Notes under the pieces: model-generated
Database searches by the model: none
Seen by the model: only the letters and a program-made list of their open reading frames with translations
Told to the model about the DNA's origin: nothing
In this document: positions 45,017-53,540 of the stretch, in pieces
Layout: each line of letters begins with the position of its first letter
Position numbering within the stretch: the stretch's first letter is position 1
Program-made: the position numbers and the translations under genes
Assembly (NCBI RefSeq): GCF_030362815.1
Contig: NZ_JAUCGR010000001.1
Location: 302,024-366,023 of the forward strand
Length of the DNA: 64,000 nucleotides
Direction of reading: 5' to 3'
Source of the DNA: Cellulomonas edaphi
GTDB taxonomy: Bacteria; Actinomycetota; Actinomycetes; Actinomycetales; Cellulomonadaceae

Positions 45017-45055
45017 ACATTACCCACTGACCACCTAGTTAGGAAAGAGTCCTAA
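45017..45055 (-). promoter_or_regulatory. Promoter of the riboswitch transcript with an inverted repeat over the -35
   Basis: On the minus strand TTTCCT (45046-45041), an 18-bp spacer and TAATGT (45022-45017) place the start near 45010. TTAGGA-N5-TCCTAA (45039-45055) overlaps the -35 and may be an operator. The stretch 45056-45227 shows nothing else convincing. Confidence 0.55.
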
Positions 45056-45227
45056 TCGGGGTGATTCGGACATCCGTTCATTTCACCCGCTCGGCGCGTG
45101 CGCGCTCTCCTCGACTCGGTTAGGAGCGAGTGAGATGACAACGCTGCAGGTCAGCCCATCGAGTGTGTCCGCGGTCACACCCCTGGAGCGCTGCGCGACG
45201 CACCCGGAGCCCCGCGGCGGGCGGACG

Positions 45228-45266
45228 CGAGAGAGGGCCCTCCGCAGGCGGTAGGGCCCTCTCTCG
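45228..45266 (-). terminator. Terminator hairpin after csbD
   Basis: CGAGAGAGGGCCCT (45228-45241) pairs perfectly over 14 bp with AGGGCCCTCTCTCG (45253-45266), 53 nt past the stop of the CsbD gene. Confidence 0.8.
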
Positions 45267-45319
45267 TGTAGGGCGTGTGCACCGCAGCTGCATCCCACCG
45301 CTGCGGCGCGCCCGATGTC

Positions 45320-45490
45320 TCAGCTGAACGCGTCCTTGACCTTCTCGCCCGCCTGCTTCAGGTCGGCCTTGGACTGATCGGCCTTCCCCTCCGCCTCGAG
45401 CCGCTCGTCGTCGGTGGCCTTGCCGGCCGCCTCCTTGAGCTTGCCCGTGGCGTCCTCTGCCACGTTCTTCGCCTTGTCGTCGAGACCCAT
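45320..45490 (-). CDS. CsbD family stress protein
   Basis: 56 residues, found by reading the minus strand directly. It begins MGLDDKAKNVAEDATGKLKE and ends AGEKVKDAFS, with the repeated KxKxAxGKxT/DxxLxAEGK pattern of CsbD proteins. These are small hydrophilic proteins made under general stress (sigma-B in Bacillus), with unknown function. ATG 45490 has GGAGG at good spacing. Confidence 0.94.
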   Translation of the reverse strand: MGLDDKAKNVAEDATGKLKEAAGKATDDERLEAEGKADQSKADLKQAGEKVKDAFS

Positions 45491-45559
45491 CCTTGACCTC
45501 CGCCTCTTTGCTGTGTCTTGACGCTAACCCGGTCCGACGCAGTGCGCATCCGGAAGGGA

Positions 45560-46132
45560 TCAGGCGGTCTCCTCCCGGAGCCGCGGCTCGGTGCGGCGCT
45601 CCGGCGCGAACCCTGCCTTGTCCGCATAGAACGCACGCACCACGTCCATGTCCGCGCGCACGTCGCCCGAGAGCTGGATGGTGGGTCCCAGGCCCGTGGT
45701 CATGGTGGTGCGATCCACGTAGCCGAGCGTCACGGGCAGTCCGGTGGCCCGCGCGATGCGGTAGAACCCCGATTTCCACCCGTCGCCGCTCCGCGTCCCC
45801 TCGGGGGTGACCACGAGCGAGAAGACGTCACCGCCGGCGATCCGTGCGGTGAGCTCGTTCACGAGCCCGGCGGGATCACGCCTGTCCACGGGGATGCCGC
45901 CGAGCGCTCGCATGAGGGGGCCGAACGGCGGCTTGAACAGCGTGTGCTTGCCCAGCCACCGGAACCGCAGGCCCGCCTCCGCCCCGATGGCGAGCATCAG
46001 CACGAAGTCCCAGTTGGAGGTGTGGGGAGCTCCGACGAAGATGCCGGGCCGGTCGGTGGGGACTCGCTCGGTGACCAGGTTCCAGCGGCTGACCCGCCAG
46101 TAGGCGCGGGCGAGGGTGCGGCGCAGGCTCAT
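45560..46132 (-). CDS. PlsC-like 1-acylglycerol-3-phosphate acyltransferase
   Basis: 190 residues, short for the family. The catalytic HX4D motif is HTSNWD (His37, Asp42), and the glycerophosphate-binding motif is TPEGTRS. A GGIPVDRRDPAGLV segment lies between them. It would acylate lysophospholipid-type acceptors at the inner face of the membrane. TACCCT (46144-46139) ends 6 nt before ATG 46132, again without a Shine-Dalgarno. Confidence 0.9.
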   Translation of the reverse strand: MSLRRTLARAYWRVSRWNLVTERVPTDRPGIFVGAPHTSNWDFVLMLAIGAEAGLRFRWLGKHTLFKPPFGPLMRALGGIPVDRRDPAGLVNELTARIAGGDVFSLVVTPEGTRSGDGWKSGFYRIARATGLPVTLGYVDRTTMTTGLGPTIQLSGDVRADMDVVRAFYADKAGFAPERRTEPRLREETA

Positions 46133-46197
46133 CGCTGGAGGGTAGGCGATGCGGCGCGCCGCCTCCGACCGCCCGTGCCGGATATCGCCGGTTCGTC

Positions 46198-46278
46198 TTG
46201 ACTCGCCCGCTTCGGATTCGTAGCCTCGGGTCAGCAGTTCGCAAGAACTCGACAGTCGGTCCGCACAAAGTTGTGCGG
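46198..46278 (+). promoter_or_regulatory. GH87 gene promoter and downstream palindromes
   Basis: TTGACT (46198-46203), a 17-bp spacer and TAGCCT (46221-46226) predict a start near 46233 and a leader of about 210 nt. AGTTC-N4-GAACT (46237-46250) and CCGCACAAAGTTGTGCGG (46261-46278, 8-bp perfect arms) follow at once. Either could be operators or leader hairpins. The gene-free stretch is 46133-46444; the rest of it shows no ORF or structure. Confidence 0.6.
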
Positions 46279-46444
46279 TACCGGCAACTGCTCAACGAGC
46301 GCCTTCGACCGTCGCCCGCACACCCACGCGGACGGCCGCGCGTCAGCCCACGCAATCCTGCTTGGCCCATCGCAGTCCATCCCGCCGGGAGCGTCGACGC
46401 GTGCCCGGCTCCACCCGCCACGAGCGGGAGAACGAGGACGTCTC

Positions 46445-49400
46445 ATGAGAAGGAAGTTCCGCAGCGCCGTCGTTGCCGCCGCCGCCGTCGCGCTCGTCGT
46501 GCCCCTGGGCGCGATCGCGACCTCGGCCGCCGACGCGGCCACCGTCAACCTCGCGGCCGGCAAGGCCACGACGTCGAGCAGCACCAACGCCCCGTACGCG
46601 TCGGGAAACGTGACCGACGGCAACCAGGGCACCTACTGGGAGTCGAGCAGCAACGCCTTCCCCCAGTGGGTGCAGGTCGACCTCGGCGCCGCCGCCACGG
46701 TCACCGACCTCGCGCTCAAGCTGCCCTCGGGCTGGGGCGCGCGCAACCAGACCATCGCGGTCCAGGGATCCGCCGACGGGAGCAGCTTCACGACGCTCAA
46801 GGCCCAGGCCTCCTATGCCTTCGCGCCGAGCGCCAACACCGTGTCGGTGGACGTGACCGACTCCTCCGTCCGCTACGTCCGGGTCCAGTTCACCGCCAAC
46901 TCCGGCTGGCCGGCCGCGCAGCTGTCCGAGCTCGAGGTCCTCGGCACGGCCCCGATGAACCCGCCCGTGGACCCGCCGTCGGGGAGCAACCTCGCGCAGG
47001 GTCGGCCCGCGAGCGCGTCCTCGAGCACCCAGACCTACGTCGCCGCCAACGCGGTGGACGGCAGCGCGACCACCTACTGGGAGGGTGCCGACGGGCAGTA
47101 CCCCAGCACTCTGGCCGTGAACCTCGCCGCGACGAGCGCGCTCACCGGCGTCGTCGTGCGACTGAACCCGGACTCCGCATGGGGCAGCCGCACGCAGACG
47201 TTCGAGGTCCAGTCCCGCACCGGCACCGGTGCGTGGTCGACCATCAAGGCCTCGGCCGCCTACACGTTCAGCCCCGCGAGCGGCAACCAGGTGACGATCC
47301 CCGTCACGGGCTCCGCGACCGACGTGCGCCTGCAGTTCACGGCGAACACGGGTGCAGGCAACGGCCAGGTCGCCGAGCTCCAGGTCTGGGGCACGACGAG
47401 CACCCAGCCCGCCCGCCCCGACCTCGTGGTCAGCTCCGTCGCCGCAACGCCGGGTAGCCCCACCCCGAGCGACGACGTCACCCTGTCCGCCGTCGTGCGG
47501 AACTCGGGCGACGGTGCGTCGACCGCCACGACCCTGGCGTTCACGGTCGGCGGCCAGACCGTCGGCACGGTGAACGTCGGCGTGCTCGCCGCGGGGGCGC
47601 AGACCACGGTCACCGCGAGCATCGGGGCGCGCGCTGCCGGCACCTACGCGATCGGCGCGACCGCTGACCCCGCCAACACGGTCGTCGAGTCGAACGAGTC
47701 CAACAACGCGGCCTCGGGATCGTTCACCGTCACGAGCGGTCCGGTCGAGCCCCCGCAGGGGCAGAACCTGGCGCTCGGCCGGCCGGCCACGGCGTCGTCG
47801 ACCGAGTGGACGTACGTGGCCGGCAACGCCGTGGACGGCAGCCGCACCACGTACTGGGAAGGCGCGGGCGGCCAGTACCCGAGCTGGCTCGCCGTGAGCC
47901 TCGCCTCGACGTCGACGCTCAGCGGGGTCACGGTCCGGCTCAACCCCGACGCGGCGTGGGGCGCGCGCACCCAGACGTTCGCGGTCGAGGGCAGGACCGG
48001 GACCGGCTCGTGGTCGACGCTCAAGGCCTCCGCGTCGTACTCCTTCGCCCCCGGCTCCGGGAACAGCGTCACGATCCCGCTCAGCGGCACGGCCAGCGAC
48101 GTGCGGCTCGTCTTCACCGGCAACACCGGCTCGGGCAACGGGCAGGTGGCCGAGCTCGAGGTGGTCGGCACGCCGGCCCCCAACCCGGACCTGGTCGTGA
48201 CTGCGGTGACAGCGTCGCCGGCCAGCCCGGTCGAGTCGGACGCCATCACCCTCAGCGCGGTGGTGCGCAACTCCGGCACGCTCGCGTCGGCCGCGACGAC
48301 CGTGCGGTTCACGGTCGACGGCGAGGCCGCCGCCACCGTGGCCGTCGGCGCGCTCGCGGCAGGTGCCCAGGCCACGGTCTCCGCCTCCGCCGGTGCTCGC
48401 GCGGCGGGCAGCTACGCCATCGGTGCCCTCGTCGACCCGGCCAACTCCGTGGTCGAGCAGAACGAGGCCAACAACGGCTTCACCAACCCGACGAGGCTCA
48501 CGGTGGCTGCCGTGCCGAGCTCGGACATCATCCCGGTGGTCAGCTGGAACCCCAGCACACCGTCGGCCGGCGCGAGCGTCACGTTCACCGCGGCGATCGC
48601 CAACACGGGCAACGTCGCGACGGGCAGCGGATCGCACGCCGTCACCGTCACGCTCAAGGACGGCACCGGCGCCACCGTCAAGACGTTCACGGGTGCGGTG
48701 AGCGGCGCGGTCGCCCCCGGCGCCACGAGTGCACAGGTCTCCTTGGGAACGTGGACCGCCGCCAACGGCAACTACACGGTGACGTCCGTGGCAGCGTCCG
48801 ACGCGACCGAGGTCGCCGGCAAGCAGGGCAACAACACCGCGACCGCCGGCATCTTCGTCGGCCGCGGCGCCAGCATGCCGTTCGACTTCTACGAGGCCGA
48901 GGACGGCCGGACCGGCGGCGGAGCCACCGTGCTCGCGGCCAACCGCACGGTCGGCGACCTCGCCGGCGAGGCCTCCGGGCGTCGCGCGGTCACGCTCGCC
49001 GACAACGGCGCCTACGTCGAGTGGACGCTCAAGAGCTCGACGAACACGCTCGTGACCCGGTTCTCCATCCCGGACAGCGCGGGGGGCACGGGTCAGAACG
49101 GCTCGATCGACATCTACGCCGGCGGGACGTTCCTCAAGCGTCTCGACCTGACCTCGCGCTTCGCGTGGCTGTACGGCAACGAGACCAACCCGGGCAACAC
49201 CCCGAGCGCGGGCGGACCGCGGCACATCTACGACGAGGCCAATGTGCTGCTCGGCACCACGGTGCCGGCCGGGACCACCATCCGGCTGCAGAAGACCGCG
49301 AGCAACCCGCTCCCGGTCACCGTGGACTTCGTCAACACCGAGCAGGCGACGGCCAAGCCCAACCCCGACACGGCCGCGTACATCACGCCCGCCGGCTTCA

Positions 49401-50542
49401 CGCACCAGGACGTGCAGAACGCGCTCGACAAGTTCCGTCAGGACACCACGGGCAGGCTCAAGGGCGTGTACCTGCCGGCCGGCGACTACTCCACCGCGAG
49501 CAAGTTCCAGGTGTACGGCAAGGCGGTCGACATCGTCGGCGCCGGGCCGTGGTTCACCCGGTTCTTCGCGCCGAGCGGCCAGGAGAACACCGACATCGGC
49601 TTCCGGGCCGAGGCGTCGTCCAACGGGTCGAAGTTCCGCAGCTTCTCCTACTGGGGCAACTACACGTCGCGCATCGACGGTCCCGGCAAGGTGCTGGACT
49701 TCACCAACGTCTCGAGCATGACGGTCGACGACCTGTGGGTCGAGCACATGATCTGCATGTTCTGGGCGAACAACATGGACAACAGCTCGATCACCAACTC
49801 GCGCATCCGCAACACCTTCGCCGACGGCATCAACATGACCAACGGCAGCGCCAACAACCGCGTGGCCAACATCGAGGCGCGCGGCACCGGTGACGACTCG
49901 TTCGCCCTGTTCGCCGCCACCGACTCCGGCGGACTGGGCCAGACCGGCAACGTCTACGAGAACCTCACCTCGCTGGTCACCTGGCGCGCCGCGGGCCTCG
50001 CGGTCTACGGCGGCTACGGCAACACGTTCCGGAACATCTACATCGCGGACACCCTGGTCTACTCGGGCATCACCATCAGCTCGCTGGACTTCGGCTACCC
50101 GATGGACGAGTTCGGCTCGGCGTCACCCACGTCGTTCCAGAACATCTCGATCGTCCGCGCCGGCGGGCACTTCTGGGGCAACCAGACGTTCCCGGCCATC
50201 TGGGTGTTCTCCGCCTCGAAGAAGTTCCAGGGCATCCGGGTCAGCGACGTCGACATCGTCGATCCCACGTACTCCGGGATCATGTTCCAGACGAACTACG
50301 TGGGCTCCACGCCGCAGAACCCGATCACCGACACGGTGTTCACGAACATCTCGATCACCGGCGCCCGCAAGAGCGGCGACGCGTGGGACGCCAAGTCCGG
50401 GTTCGGCATCTGGGCCAACGAGCAGCCGGAACCCGGTCAGGGCCCGGCGGTCGGGTCGGTGACGTTCCACAACCTGCGCATGTCCGGGAACTTCCAGGAC
50501 ATCAAGAACACGACGTCCACGTTCACCATCAACCGGGACTGA
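46445..50542 (+). CDS. Secreted GH87 alpha-1,3-glucanase (mycodextranase) with discoidin and CARDB modules
   Basis: 1365 residues. A signal peptide ends near ADA31. Modules in order: discoidin (F5/8C) 1 at about 34-175, discoidin 2 at 182-318, CARDB 1 at 323-432, discoidin 3 at 441-575, CARDB 2 at 580-690, CARDB-like 3 at 692-805, then GH87 from about 812. The catalytic part opens with a CBM6-like sandwich (FDFYEAEDGRTGGG) and continues as a right-handed beta-helix. Three Asp residues, 1127 (ADGIN), 1150 and 1151 (GTGDDSF), have the 23-residue spacing reported for GH87 catalytic residues. It should hydrolyse alpha-1,3-glucan of fungal walls or biofilm. GAGGA precedes ATG 46445. Confidence 0.93.
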   Translation: MRRKFRSAVVAAAAVALVVPLGAIATSAADAATVNLAAGKATTSSSTNAPYASGNVTDGNQGTYWESSSNAFPQWVQVDLGAAATVTDLALKLPSGWGARNQTIAVQGSADGSSFTTLKAQASYAFAPSANTVSVDVTDSSVRYVRVQFTANSGWPAAQLSELEVLGTAPMNPPVDPPSGSNLAQGRPASASSSTQTYVAANAVDGSATTYWEGADGQYPSTLAVNLAATSALTGVVVRLNPDSAWGSRTQTFEVQSRTGTGAWSTIKASAAYTFSPASGNQVTIPVTGSATDVRLQFTANTGAGNGQVAELQVWGTTSTQPARPDLVVSSVAATPGSPTPSDDVTLSAVVRNSGDGASTATTLAFTVGGQTVGTVNVGVLAAGAQTTVTASIGARAAGTYAIGATADPANTVVESNESNNAASGSFTVTSGPVEPPQGQNLALGRPATASSTEWTYVAGNAVDGSRTTYWEGAGGQYPSWLAVSLASTSTLSGVTVRLNPDAAWGARTQTFAVEGRTGTGSWSTLKASASYSFAPGSGNSVTIPLSGTASDVRLVFTGNTGSGNGQVAELEVVGTPAPNPDLVVTAVTASPASPVESDAITLSAVVRNSGTLASAATTVRFTVDGEAAATVAVGALAAGAQATVSASAGARAAGSYAIGALVDPANSVVEQNEANNGFTNPTRLTVAAVPSSDIIPVVSWNPSTPSAGASVTFTAAIANTGNVATGSGSHAVTVTLKDGTGATVKTFTGAVSGAVAPGATSAQVSLGTWTAANGNYTVTSVAASDATEVAGKQGNNTATAGIFVGRGASMPFDFYEAEDGRTGGGATVLAANRTVGDLAGEASGRRAVTLADNGAYVEWTLKSSTNTLVTRFSIPDSAGGTGQNGSIDIYAGGTFLKRLDLTSRFAWLYGNETNPGNTPSAGGPRHIYDEANVLLGTTVPAGTTIRLQKTASNPLPVTVDFVNTEQATAKPNPDTAAYITPAGFTHQDVQNALDKFRQDTTGRLKGVYLPAGDYSTASKFQVYGKAVDIVGAGPWFTRFFAPSGQENTDIGFRAEASSNGSKFRSFSYWGNYTSRIDGPGKVLDFTNVSSMTVDDLWVEHMICMFWANNMDNSSITNSRIRNTFADGINMTNGSANNRVANIEARGTGDDSFALFAATDSGGLGQTGNVYENLTSLVTWRAAGLAVYGGYGNTFRNIYIADTLVYSGITISSLDFGYPMDEFGSASPTSFQNISIVRAGGHFWGNQTFPAIWVFSASKKFQGIRVSDVDIVDPTYSGIMFQTNYVGSTPQNPITDTVFTNISITGARKSGDAWDAKSGFGIWANEQPEPGQGPAVGSVTFHNLRMSGNFQDIKNTTSTFTINRD

Positions 50543-50553
50543 GTGCGCACGCG

Positions 50554-50586
50554 CGACGGGCGGTCGGGTCAACCGGCCGCCCGTCG
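50554..50586. terminator. Terminator between GH87 and epimerase genes
   Basis: CGACGGGCGG (50554-50563) pairs with CCGCCCGTCG (50577-50586), flanked by further GCGC complementarity. It lies between convergent stops at 50542 and 50593 and may serve both. Confidence 0.75.
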
Positions 50587-50592
50587 GTGCGC

Positions 50593-51441
50593 TCAGCGCC
50601 AGGTGTGCTGCGGCTCCCAGCCCAGCAGGCGGCGGGCCTTCTCGATGCCCAGCAGCGTCTCGTTCCCGACGAGCGGGCGTCGCACCGGGACGTCGGGGAG
50701 GTACTCGGCCACGAGCTCGGCCGTCGGGCGCTCGAGCACGGTGTCGGGCGAGGCGATGACGAACGCCTCGAAGCCGGTCAGGTCGCTCTCGAGCGCCAAC
50801 CGCGTGGCGAGCGCGCCGTCGCGCGCGTCGATGTAGCCCCACAGGTTCCAGATCCGCGAGCGCGGGTCGGCCGCGAAGGCGGGGAACTGCGCGTAGTCCT
50901 CGACCTCCATGACGTTGGAGAACCGCAGCCCGATGTACTTCGCCTCCGGGTCCCACCGCGCGAAGTGCCGAGCCATCTCCTCCTCGACGGCCTTGCCGAG
51001 GGAGTAGGTCGACTCCGGACGCACCGTGTACTCCTCGTCCACCGGGAGGTACGGCGGTGGCACGTCGAACGGCAGGCCCAGCACGGTCTCCGAGGACGCC
51101 CAGACGACGTTGCGGATGCCCGCCTGGCGCGCCGCGAGGAACACGTGGTGCGTGCTGAGCACGTTGTTGGCGAACGTCGCCCCGCTGGGCCGCAGACCCG
51201 GCGCAGGAACCGCCGCCAGGTGCACCACCGCGTCGACGCCGCGGTAGCGGTCGTCGATGCCGTGCAGCGTCTCGACCACCTGGCCGAGGTCGGTGAGGTC
51301 GACGCGGGTGAACGCTGCGGGCTGGCCCGGTGGAGGCGGCGCGAGGTCGGCGTTGACCACGTCGTACCCGTGCTCGGCGAGCTCCGTGACGACCGCTCGC
51401 CCCAGCTTGCCGCTGCCTCCGGTGACCACCACGCGACCCAT
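50593..51441 (-). CDS. NAD(P)-dependent sugar epimerase/dehydratase (extended SDR)
   Basis: 282 residues. The Rossmann motif VVVTGGSGKLG opens the protein. The catalytic Ser and Tyr-x3-Lys are in ASSETVLG and TYSLGKAVEE. VHLAAVPAPG is the usual NAD-binding loop. Members act on nucleotide sugars or uronate derivatives; the substrate is unclear. ATG 51441 is chosen over GTG 51450 because TAGCGT (51454-51449) ends 7 nt before it. It sits 18 nt past the PBP gene. Confidence 0.9.
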   Translation of the reverse strand: MGRVVVTGGSGKLGRAVVTELAEHGYDVVNADLAPPPPGQPAAFTRVDLTDLGQVVETLHGIDDRYRGVDAVVHLAAVPAPGLRPSGATFANNVLSTHHVFLAARQAGIRNVVWASSETVLGLPFDVPPPYLPVDEEYTVRPESTYSLGKAVEEEMARHFARWDPEAKYIGLRFSNVMEVEDYAQFPAFAADPRSRIWNLWGYIDARDGALATRLALESDLTGFEAFVIASPDTVLERPTAELVAEYLPDVPVRRPLVGNETLLGIEKARRLLGWEPQHTWR

Positions 51442-51459
51442 GCCGGCCACGCTAACCGC

Positions 51460-53382
51460 TCACCGGACGGCGCGCAGGAACTCCTCGAGCAGCGGGCCGG
51501 CGGTCGTCGAGCCGTAGTCGCCCTCGTCGACGAACACCGCCACGGCCAGGTCGCCCTGCGCCGCGATCATCCACACGTGGTTGCGCAGGTCCTCGGTCTG
51601 GCCGAACTGGGCGGTGCCCGTCTTGGCGATCACCTCCTCGCCCGGCACGTCCGCGAGGAACGACGCGCCACCGTCCGTGACGACGCCGCGCATGAGCTCG
51701 CGCAGGGTGCTTCCCTCGGCGCCCGTGAGCGGCACGAGCGGACGCGCGGACTCCGTGGGGTCCGGGCTCGGCGCGGGCTCGTCGTCCGTCACGACGAGGC
51801 GAGGCGTGACGGTCGAACCCGCTGCCACCGAGGCGGCCACGGTCGCCATACCGAGCGGCGAGGCGAGGACCCGGCCCTGGCCGATCATCGTGGCCGCGTG
51901 GTCCGTGCCGTCCGAGTCCGCCGGGACGGCGCCGAGGAACGCGGCGAACCCCAGGTCCGCGCCGGGCACCAGGCCGAGCGAGCCGGCCGCGTCGATGAGG
52001 GCGTCCTGCGTGGCCGTGTCGCGCTCGGCGATGAACGCCGTGTTGCACGAGTTGGCGAAGGCCGTGCGCAGCGGGATCTGACCCAGGTGCGCGCTCGGGT
52101 AGTCCGGGAAGTTGGAGAATTCGCGGCCGTCGACGTCCACCTGGGGCGTGCACGTGACGTCCGAGTCCGGCGTCGCGCCGGCGCGCAGCAGAGCCAGGGC
52201 GGACGCCACCTTGAACGTCGAGCCGGGCGCGAACTGTCCCAGCGTGGCGGTCGACATGCCGTCGCCCCCCGGGCCGCTGGCTGCGGCCAGCACGTCGCCG
52301 GTGGACGGGCGGATCGCCACGATGGCGCTGGCGGGTCGTACCTGCGCGAGGACGTTCTCGGCGGAGGTCTGCATCCCGACGTCCAGCGTCGTGCGCAGCG
52401 GGGTCCCCGGGGTGGGCGCGACCGCGTAGAGCTCACGACGAGCCGAGCCGTCCTCGCTCACGGCCTCGACCGTGAGCCCGGGCAGGCCCCGCAGCTGCGC
52501 GTCGTACTGGCGCTGGAGGCCGGACAGCCCGGTGAGGTCGCCCGCCGCGATCGCACCGTCGGACTTCGCGATCGCCTCCGCGGTCGCGTCACCCACCGTG
52601 CCGAGCACGGGCCGGGCGAACAGCCGCGTGGGTGCCAGCGGCATGGTCGCCGCGACGGGGTCCACGCCCGCGAGCCTGTCCAGCGCCTTGACGTCGTAGT
52701 CCGGGTCGCCGTCACGCACGACGATGGCCTCGACGAAAGCCTTGGGGCCCGCCGCCGCGACCTGCTTCGCATACGCCGCGGGGTCCATCTCCAGCGCGGT
52801 CGCCAGCGCCCGCGCGGCCGCCTTCGTGTCGGCCGCGTCGACGCGCGTCTTGTCGATGCCGACGCGCCATACCGGCCGGTCCTCCACGATGACCTCGTCG
52901 CCCGCGCCCAGCACCTGCGCCCGTGCGGCGCGCGCGCGCGAGACGGACAGCACCTCCCCGTCCACCAGGTCGGGGACCAGCAGGGACGGCTGCCACGCCG
53001 TCTGCCACGTGTCGTCGTCGCGCTGCATCCGCGCCGTGACGCGGTAGGTCCAGTCGTCGTCCGAGGCGTCGAGGTCCCACGTGTACGCGAGGGTGGCGGT
53101 GGCTCGCTCGTCGTCCTCGGGGTCCACCGCGACGGCTGCGACCGTGACCGCGGGCCGGCGGTCGCCGAGCGCCTCGAACGTGGAGGTGCGCTGGCTCGAC
53201 GCGGCCGCCGCGTCGGCCGTCGCGGTCAGCGCGACCCGGCTGAAGTCCCCGCTGGCCAGCGCCTGCGCCAGCGTGCCGGCCGCCGCCTGCGGTCCCGGCG
53301 GCTCGCTCGTGCACGAGGTCAGCGCCGCGGTGACCAGGACGAGCGCGCCGACACCGGACCAGGCTCTGCGGGCGGACGCCAT
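51460..53382 (-). CDS. Penicillin-binding protein, lipoprotein class B transpeptidase with NTF2-like domain
   Basis: 640 residues. A lipobox LTSC (Cys24) suggests lipid anchoring instead of a membrane helix. An NTF2/MecA-N-like domain (about 30-160) is followed by a PBP dimer domain (to about 330) and the transpeptidase. The active-site motifs are Ser388-x-x-Lys391 (STFK), Ser445-Cys-Asn447 and Lys587-Thr-Gly. It cross-links peptidoglycan; the MecA-N domain recalls low-affinity PBPs, but resistance cannot be read from sequence. GAGGGAGA precedes ATG 53382. Confidence 0.93.
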   Translation of the reverse strand: MASARRAWSGVGALVLVTAALTSCTSEPPGPQAAAGTLAQALASGDFSRVALTATADAAAASSQRTSTFEALGDRRPAVTVAAVAVDPEDDERATATLAYTWDLDASDDDWTYRVTARMQRDDDTWQTAWQPSLLVPDLVDGEVLSVSRARAARAQVLGAGDEVIVEDRPVWRVGIDKTRVDAADTKAAARALATALEMDPAAYAKQVAAAGPKAFVEAIVVRDGDPDYDVKALDRLAGVDPVAATMPLAPTRLFARPVLGTVGDATAEAIAKSDGAIAAGDLTGLSGLQRQYDAQLRGLPGLTVEAVSEDGSARRELYAVAPTPGTPLRTTLDVGMQTSAENVLAQVRPASAIVAIRPSTGDVLAAASGPGGDGMSTATLGQFAPGSTFKVASALALLRAGATPDSDVTCTPQVDVDGREFSNFPDYPSAHLGQIPLRTAFANSCNTAFIAERDTATQDALIDAAGSLGLVPGADLGFAAFLGAVPADSDGTDHAATMIGQGRVLASPLGMATVAASVAAGSTVTPRLVVTDDEPAPSPDPTESARPLVPLTGAEGSTLRELMRGVVTDGGASFLADVPGEEVIAKTGTAQFGQTEDLRNHVWMIAAQGDLAVAVFVDEGDYGSTTAGPLLEEFLRAVR

Positions 53383-53540
53383 CGATCTCCCTCGAACGCG
53401 GTGGTGGCGGGCGCGTCACGCGCGGCCAGTCCCGAGCGTGCCGCACGCCGGCCGGGCGCGTGGACGTTCGGGTGACCCCTTCACCGTTCCTCCCCAAGTG
53501 TGCAAGCGACCACCCACATGGGACGAGGTGATTGCTGGGG

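Noticed and set aside
44916-45020. N-terminal extension of the 43-codon ORF to 78 codons
   Set aside because: The extra 35 codons are the c-di-GMP aptamer itself, whose conserved bases explain the sequence.
45083-45298. 71-codon minus-strand ORF
   Set aside because: It runs through the csbD terminator and has Arg/Cys-rich low-complexity content, no ribosome site and no family.
46343-49747. 1134-codon open frame on the minus strand
   Set aside because: It is antisense to the GH87 gene, whose domains are unmistakable on the plus strand.
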